In this document: positions 59,944 through 64,000 of the stretch, in pieces
Position numbering within the stretch: position 1 is the first letter of the stretch
Layout: the number at the start of each line of letters is the position of its first letter
DNA from: Citreicella sp. C3M06
GTDB lineage: Bacteria; Pseudomonadota; Alphaproteobacteria; Rhodobacterales; Rhodobacteraceae
Assembly (NCBI RefSeq): GCF_018860705.1
Contig: NZ_JAHKQA010000047.1
Coordinates: forward strand, 62,001 to 126,000
Direction: 5' to 3'
Length of the DNA: 64,000 nucleotides
Program-made: the position numbers and the translations under genes
Notes under the pieces: model-generated
The model's input: the letters and a program-made list of their open reading frames with translations, nothing else
Told to the model about the DNA's origin: nothing
Databases searched by the model: none

Positions 59944-61167
59944 TCAGGCTCCGAAATCGTCGTTGAAGATCCGCTCGCGATCAACGCCCAGCTCGTCGAG
60001 CATCGACAGCACCGCCTTGATCATCATCGGCGGGCCGCACAGGTAGTAGTCGCAGTCATGCGGGGCGGGATGCGCGGCCAGCCCACCGCGCAGCGCCACC
60101 TCGTGGATAAAGCCGGTTTCGCCGTGCCAGTCGTCATCCGGCGCCGGATCGGACAGCGCCACGGTCCAGCGGAAATTGGGGAATTCTGCCTGCAACCGCG
60201 AGAATTCCTCGTCATAGAACAGGTCCACGCGGCTGCGCGCGCCGTACCAGAAGCTGATCTTGCGGGTGCTGCGTTGGCGTTCGAGCTGGTCCGAGATGAT
60301 CGCGCGCAGCGGTGCCATGCCGACGCCGCCGCCGATCAGGACCATCTCGCGCGTGCTGTCCTGCGCCGCGAAACTGCCGAACGGGCCGGTCACGCTGACA
60401 GGATCGCCGGGACGACGCCCGAACAGCCATGACGACACGACGCCCGGCAAGGCGTCCGGCGCCCCCGGCGGTGGCAGGGCCAGCCGGATCAGCAGCACGA
60501 TGTGACCGGCATCCGCTGCGGCGTGGTTCGCGATGGAATAGGCGCGTGACACACCGCCCGGGCCTTGCGCGCGCAGCGCATCAAGGCCCTGCTGATCCCA
60601 CGCGGCGCGATGCTCGGGCGCGATGTCATAGTCGCTGAAGGCCAGATCATAGGCCGGGGCCTCGACCTGCACAAAGGCACCGGGGGTGAAGGTGAATGGC
60701 GCATCGCCCATCGGCGCCAGCACGATCTCGCGGATGATCGGGGCCACCGTGCGGCTGGAAACGACCCTGCACGCCCAGCTGCGGGCGCTCAGCATGGTTT
60801 CGGGCAGGGTCACGGCCAGATCGGCGCGAAGCGTTGTCTGGCAGGCCAGCCGCAGTCCGGAGGCAAGATCGGCGCGCGACAGCAGGGCGGCCTCGGTCGG
60901 CAGGGCAGGGCGGCGGCCTTCGTCGATCCGCACCCGGCACTGCCCGCAGGTTCCGCCCCCGCCACAGGCCGCAGGCACGGCGATGCCGCCGTCGGCCAGA
61001 GCCGTCAGAAGCCGCTCGCCGCTGCGCGCGCCAATGTCCATGCGATCATTGATCCGAATGGTAACCGGGGCCGAGGGCAACAGAAACGCCCGTGCCAGCA
61101 AGATGACGCAGGCCACGATCAGCACGATGGCGACAAAGACCGCGCTGCCAAGAGCCACTTCGCTCAT
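59944..61167 (-). CDS. nqrF: Na+-translocating NADH:quinone reductase subunit F
   Basis: A 407-residue NADH-oxidising subunit. An N-terminal helix is followed by a [2Fe-2S] domain with Cys68, Cys74, Cys77 and Cys109 ([11 protein letters not shown] and A-C-Q-T-T). The FAD motif is R-A-Y-S-I-A-N, the NADH motif [10 protein letters not shown] and the C-terminal Y-Y-L-C-G-P-P-M-M. All electron-carrier sites expected of NqrF are present. It overlaps nqrE by four bases. Confidence 0.97.
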   Translation of the reverse strand: MSEVALGSAVFVAIVLIVACVILLARAFLLPSAPVTIRINDRMDIGARSGERLLTALADGGIAVPAACGGGGTCGQCRVRIDEGRRPALPTEAALLSRADLASGLRLACQTTLRADLAVTLPETMLSARSWACRVVSSRTVAPIIREIVLAPMGDAPFTFTPGAFVQVEAPAYDLAFSDYDIAPEHRAAWDQQGLDALRAQGPGGVSRAYSIANHAAADAGHIVLLIRLALPPPGAPDALPGVVSSWLFGRRPGDPVSVTGPFGSFAAQDSTREMVLIGGGVGMAPLRAIISDQLERQRSTRKISFWYGARSRVDLFYDEEFSRLQAEFPNFRWTVALSDPAPDDDWHGETGFIHEVALRGGLAAHPAPHDCDYYLCGPPMMIKAVLSMLDELGVDRERIFNDDFGA

Positions 61168-61766
61168 GGCTGGCCCAGCCCGGCAAAGGCCGAGAACCCC
61201 ATCGACATCAGGCCGGTGACGATGAAGGCGATGCCCAATCCGCGCAGACCTTCGGGAATATCGGCATAGCGCAGCCGTTCCCGGATCGCGGCAAAGGCGA
61301 TGATGGCCAGCGCCCAGCCGATGCCGCTGCCCAGACCATAGATCACGCTTTGCGGCAGATCGTAGCGCCGGTCGACCATGAACAGGCTGCCCCCGAGGAT
61401 GGCGCAGTTCACCGTGATCAGCAGCAGGAAGATCCCGAGGCTGCGGTGCAACCCCGGTGCGAACCGATCCAGCGTCATTTCAAGGATCTGCACGATGGCG
61501 GCGATGACGCTGATGAAACAGATCAGTTTGAGATAGCTCAGATCGACCTCTGGCAATCCCGCCCAGGCCCAGGCGCCCTCGATCAGCAGGCCGCGAAAGA
61601 TCAGGTGGTTCACCGGAACCGTGACCCCCTGCACCACGATCATCGCCAGCCCGAGCCCCAACGCGGTATCAACCCGCTTGGACACCGCCAGAAAGGTGCA
61701 GATGCCCAGAAAGAACGACAGTGCAAGGTTCTCCTGAAAGACGGATCGCAGGAACAGCTCGCTCAT
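61164..61766 (-). CDS. nqrE: Na+-NQR subunit E
   Basis: A 200-residue, six-helix membrane subunit. Cys23 ([10 protein letters not shown]) and Cys121 (T-V-N-C-A-I-L-G-G) are the conserved ligands of the iron centre shared with NqrD. Length is normal. It overlaps its neighbours by four bases on both sides. Confidence 0.97.
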   Translation of the reverse strand: MSELFLRSVFQENLALSFFLGICTFLAVSKRVDTALGLGLAMIVVQGVTVPVNHLIFRGLLIEGAWAWAGLPEVDLSYLKLICFISVIAAIVQILEMTLDRFAPGLHRSLGIFLLLITVNCAILGGSLFMVDRRYDLPQSVIYGLGSGIGWALAIIAFAAIRERLRYADIPEGLRGLGIAFIVTGLMSMGFSAFAGLGQP

Positions 61767-62425
61767 GGCCGATCCCCGCCCGACCGCTCGCGAAGCGGAA
61801 ATTCATCGGGTTCGACCTGCTCGGGGCGGCGGGTCCGGATCGCCCAGATCAGCAGGCCGATGATGAAAAACGCGCTGGGGGCAAGCAGCATGAACCCAAG
61901 CGGCTGAAACCAGCCACCGCTTGAGGCCAGTGGCAGCAGCTGCACCCCAAACAGCGCGCCCGCGCCAAGCCCCTCGCGGATCGCGGCAACAAGCATCAGC
62001 ACAAGGCTGTAGCCAAGCCCGTTGCCAAGCCCGTCCAGAACGCTGGGCCAGACCGGGTTGCGCATGGCAAAGGTTTCGGCCCGGCCCAGAACGATGCAAT
62101 TGGTCACGATCAGCCCGACAAAGACCGACAGTCTTTGGCTCATCTCGAAGGCATAGGCGCGCAGGATCTGGTCGGCGACGATGACCAGAGAGGCAATGAT
62201 GGTGATCTGCACCACCAGCCGGATCGCATTGGGCAGATGATGGCGCACAAGGCTGATGAGCGCGCTGGCGGTAGTCAGCACAACGGTCAGCGCAAGGCTC
62301 ATGGTCAGGGCGGTGGCCATCGAGGTGGTCACGGCGAGCGCCGAGCAGATCCCGAGGATCTGCAACGTGATCGGGTTGCCGTCGATCAGCGGCGCGGTGA
62401 GGTGATGCAGGGCGCGCTTGCTCAT
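61763..62425 (-). CDS. nqrD: Na+-NQR subunit D
   Basis: A 220-residue, six-helix membrane subunit homologous to NqrE in inverted topology. Iron-centre ligands Cys27 ([10 protein letters not shown]) and Cys110 ([10 protein letters not shown]) are in place. It overlaps nqrC and nqrE by four bases each. Confidence 0.97.
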   Translation of the reverse strand: MSKRALHHLTAPLIDGNPITLQILGICSALAVTTSMATALTMSLALTVVLTTASALISLVRHHLPNAIRLVVQITIIASLVIVADQILRAYAFEMSQRLSVFVGLIVTNCIVLGRAETFAMRNPVWPSVLDGLGNGLGYSLVLMLVAAIREGLGAGALFGVQLLPLASSGGWFQPLGFMLLAPSAFFIIGLLIWAIRTRRPEQVEPDEFPLRERSGGDRP

Positions 62426-63231
62426 CTTTCTTCTCCCGAACGCAGGGCGGCAAGGAACGGGCCAAAGCCATCGGGGCCGAGCCAGAACTGCACAAGCCGC
62501 GCCACGCCCATGCTCGAGCGCGTGGCGCCGGAAATACCGTCGATCTCGCGCAGGCCCGTGGCCCCGCCGCGCACCACGGCGATGACGATCTCTCCCGAGG
62601 CGTCCACGGCCTGTTTGCCTGACCAGAGCGCCTGCCAGCCCGGATCGGTGATCCGCGCGCCCAGCCCCGGCGTTTCGCCCTGTTCATAGATGCTGAGGCC
62701 CGCGATGGTGGTCAGATCGGCCGCTAGGGCAAGATAGGCGCGGATCGTCGATTGATAGCCGGCCCCGTAGACCGGCAGCACCACCAGCGCCAGACCATCC
62801 CGCCCGCGCAGCAGATAGGCCGGGGCAAGGTCCGGGCGGCGTGCGATCCCGGCGATGTCCTGTTCGGGGCTCAGCGCCGTTATCCGGGCGGCATCGCTCT
62901 GCGCGGCGAGGAAATCGTAGCTGTGCGGATCGGCGTCTTGGCGGATCGTGCCGCTTGCCAGATCGACCAGAACGGCCTCCAGCGTTTCGGCCCCGGTCTC
63001 GCGCAGCAGATCGCCCAAGCCCGGCAGCGCAGCGATCATTCCCGCCAGCTTTGCCTCGCGCGCCGCGTCAAGATGGGCCTGCTGGCGTGGTTCGAGCAGC
63101 ACCGAGGTCACCGAGACGCCAAGCGCCGAGATCAGCGCCACGAGGAACGCAACGCCCAGCGTCTTGCCCCGGCTGTCATTGGGCAGCGCCAGAAACCGGC
63201 GCCACAGGGAGAGAGGGGACCGCTCAGCCAT
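62422..63231 (-). CDS. nqrC: Na+-NQR subunit C
   Basis: A 269-residue FMN-carrying subunit. An N-terminal helix anchors the periplasmic domain. [14 protein letters not shown] and I-S-G-A-T-R-S-S are the family motifs; Thr237 of S-G-A-T is the FMN-phosphothreonine site, encoded at 62521-62532. Residues N-terminal to it match NqrC in order and length. It overlaps nqrB by eight bases. Confidence 0.97.
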   Translation of the reverse strand: MAERSPLSLWRRFLALPNDSRGKTLGVAFLVALISALGVSVTSVLLEPRQQAHLDAAREAKLAGMIAALPGLGDLLRETGAETLEAVLVDLASGTIRQDADPHSYDFLAAQSDAARITALSPEQDIAGIARRPDLAPAYLLRGRDGLALVVLPVYGAGYQSTIRAYLALAADLTTIAGLSIYEQGETPGLGARITDPGWQALWSGKQAVDASGEIVIAVVRGGATGLREIDGISGATRSSMGVARLVQFWLGPDGFGPFLAALRSGEER

Positions 63232-64000
63232 GTCGCTGCCTGCGCGCGCGTCGCCGCACGTTGTCCCAGATCACCCCCTGATCGATCAGCGACGCAAAAA
63301 TCCCCGCCAGCAGCGCGGCAAAGACCACCGAGGACAGCGCGCCGCCGCCAGCCGTTTCCAGCAGCGCGACCAAGGCCCCCGCCAGCGCTCCATAGACCCA
63401 GCGCCCAGCATTCGTGCAGGCAGCCGCCACCGGATCGCCGATCAGAAACACCAGCCCAAGGATCAGCGTCGCCCCCGGCAGGGCGGGCCAGCCCGGCTGC
63501 AGCAGCTGCAACGCGGCCATGGCCAGCGCAAACCCGGCAACCACCCGCCACGACAGGACCCGCGCGAGCAGCAGCGCCGCGCCGCCTGCCAGCGCGGCAA
63601 TGGCGCTCGCGGGGCCGGGGGCGGCGCCTGCGCTCACCGGGAAAGAGAACAACGCAAAGGCCAGAGCAACCGCCGCCGGGCTGAGAAAGCCGCGCCCGCG
63701 CCCGCCAAAGACCAGATCGCCCATCACCAGCCCGAAGGACAGCGCCAGCCCCTGTTGCCAGAGCGGCAGCGCCTCTGGAACCAGAACCGCAAAGATCGCG
63801 GCCGTCACGAGGCCATCCCAGCCCGTCCAGCGCCGCCTGATCCGGGCAAAGACCAGATGCCAGAACGTTGCCAGCCCCAGCCCGAGCGCCAGAAAAACCA
63901 GCCGCGCCGGCCCCTGCTGCAGGATCGTCGCGACGAGCGGGGCGGAGACGGCCACAAGGGTGACAAGCGCCTCGCTGCCGCTCCAGAGGCGGGGGGCATC
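63224..64000 (-). CDS. nqrB: NqrB-like subunit, compact variant without the FMN-threonine segment (5' end outside window)
   Basis: The frame is open to the right edge and shows 258 residues. It aligns with NqrB along L-V-P-E-A-L-P-L-W-Q-Q-G, F-G-G-R-G-R-G-F-L-S-P-A, the I-G-D-P-V-A-A-A-C-T-N-A-G-R-W-V-Y-G-A-L-A-G segment and the C-terminal A-G-I-F-A-S-L-I-D. Between F-S-F-P-V and A-A-L-A-G-G, where typical NqrB carries roughly 60 residues including G-F-S-G-A-T (covalent FMN on Thr), only about a dozen remain and no S-G-A-T occurs. Other loops are shortened too. All membrane helices seem present. It may be a bona fide compact NqrB or a RnfD-like replacement. Confidence 0.88.
   Translation of the reverse strand, partial: DAPRLWSGSEALVTLVAVSAPLVATILQQGPARLVFLALGLGLATFWHLVFARIRRRWTGWDGLVTAAIFAVLVPEALPLWQQGLALSFGLVMGDLVFGGRGRGFLSPAAVALAFALFSFPVSAGAAPGPASAIAALAGGAALLLARVLSWRVVAGFALAMAALQLLQPGWPALPGATLILGLVFLIGDPVAAACTNAGRWVYGALAGALVALLETAGGGALSSVVFAALLAGIFASLIDQGVIWDNVRRRARRQRHG

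Noticed and set aside
63469-63480. P-G-A-T in NqrB as a possible FMN-threonine site
   Set aside because: It lies directly before the I-G-D-P-V segment, well after the place where S-G-A-T occurs in NqrB, and the conserved D-G-F-S context is missing.
1-64000. tRNA, rRNA, CRISPR arrays, integrases, toxin-antitoxin or anti-phage systems
   Set aside because: None was recognised on either strand; no regular spaced repeats or cloverleaf-like sequences were found by eye.

Overview
The window reads as chromosome, chromid or large-plasmid sequence of a high-GC alphaproteobacterium, most likely in the Rhodobacteraceae/Roseobacteraceae group. This rests on the GC-rich codon use, TRAP and TTT transporters next to catabolic operons, FCD-type GntR regulators, Tat-type signals on solute-binding proteins and an Nqr operon with nqrM. 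No rRNA, tRNA, CRISPR array, phage or complete insertion sequence was seen. The species assignment is an inference from gene content.

Most of the window is a mosaic of self-contained uptake-and-catabolism modules, many with their own regulator. From left to right: the end of an ABC ATPase gene (1-609) and a PRC-barrel envelope protein; a hexuronate module (dctPQM TRAP transporter, uxuA, uxuB, a GntR regulator and an AGE-family sugar isomerase, 1.2-9.0 kb); a TTT transporter with an RraA-like protein and a dioxovalerate-type aldehyde dehydrogenase, plus two GntR regulators and a Gfo/Idh oxidoreductase (9.6-17.9 kb); a class II aldolase overlapping a gamma-butyrobetaine-hydroxylase-like dioxygenase, with a divergent LysR gene (17.9-20.8 kb); a peptide-type ABC operon and a hydroxyisobutyrate-dehydrogenase-like gene that share a 53-nt upstream element (20.9-27.8 kb); and an aldehyde dehydrogenase, an enolase-superfamily dehydratase and a GMC oxidoreductase with a LysR gene (27.8-33.2 kb).

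The second half holds a PhnDCEE-type transporter without C-P lyase genes (33.2-36.7 kb); a second peptide-type ABC operon ending in its own LysR gene (37.1-43.6 kb), divergent from a DUF917 / hydantoinase A-like / AroM-like / flavin-reductase operon (44.0-48.1 kb); a GntR(HutC) regulator leading an operon of ADP-ribosylglycohydrolase, PfkB kinase, four PotDBCA-type transporter genes and an isochorismatase-fold hydrolase (48.3-55.3 kb); a large cytoplasmic glycoside-hydrolase-like protein (55.4-57.8 kb); the ohr/ohrR peroxide-defence pair; and an nqr operon that runs off the right edge with nqrM and a CBS-domain protein at its 3' end (59.3-64.0 kb).

The items that most merit a second look are: a compact NqrB that lacks the segment carrying the covalent-FMN threonine, although NqrC keeps its own site; the ADP-ribosylglycohydrolase/kinase/transporter/isochorismatase operon, which looks like an uncharacterised N-glycoside salvage pathway; the DUF917/HyuA-like/AroM module without HyuB; and a 53-nt element with a covarying inverted repeat placed upstream of two transcription units about 5.8 kb apart.
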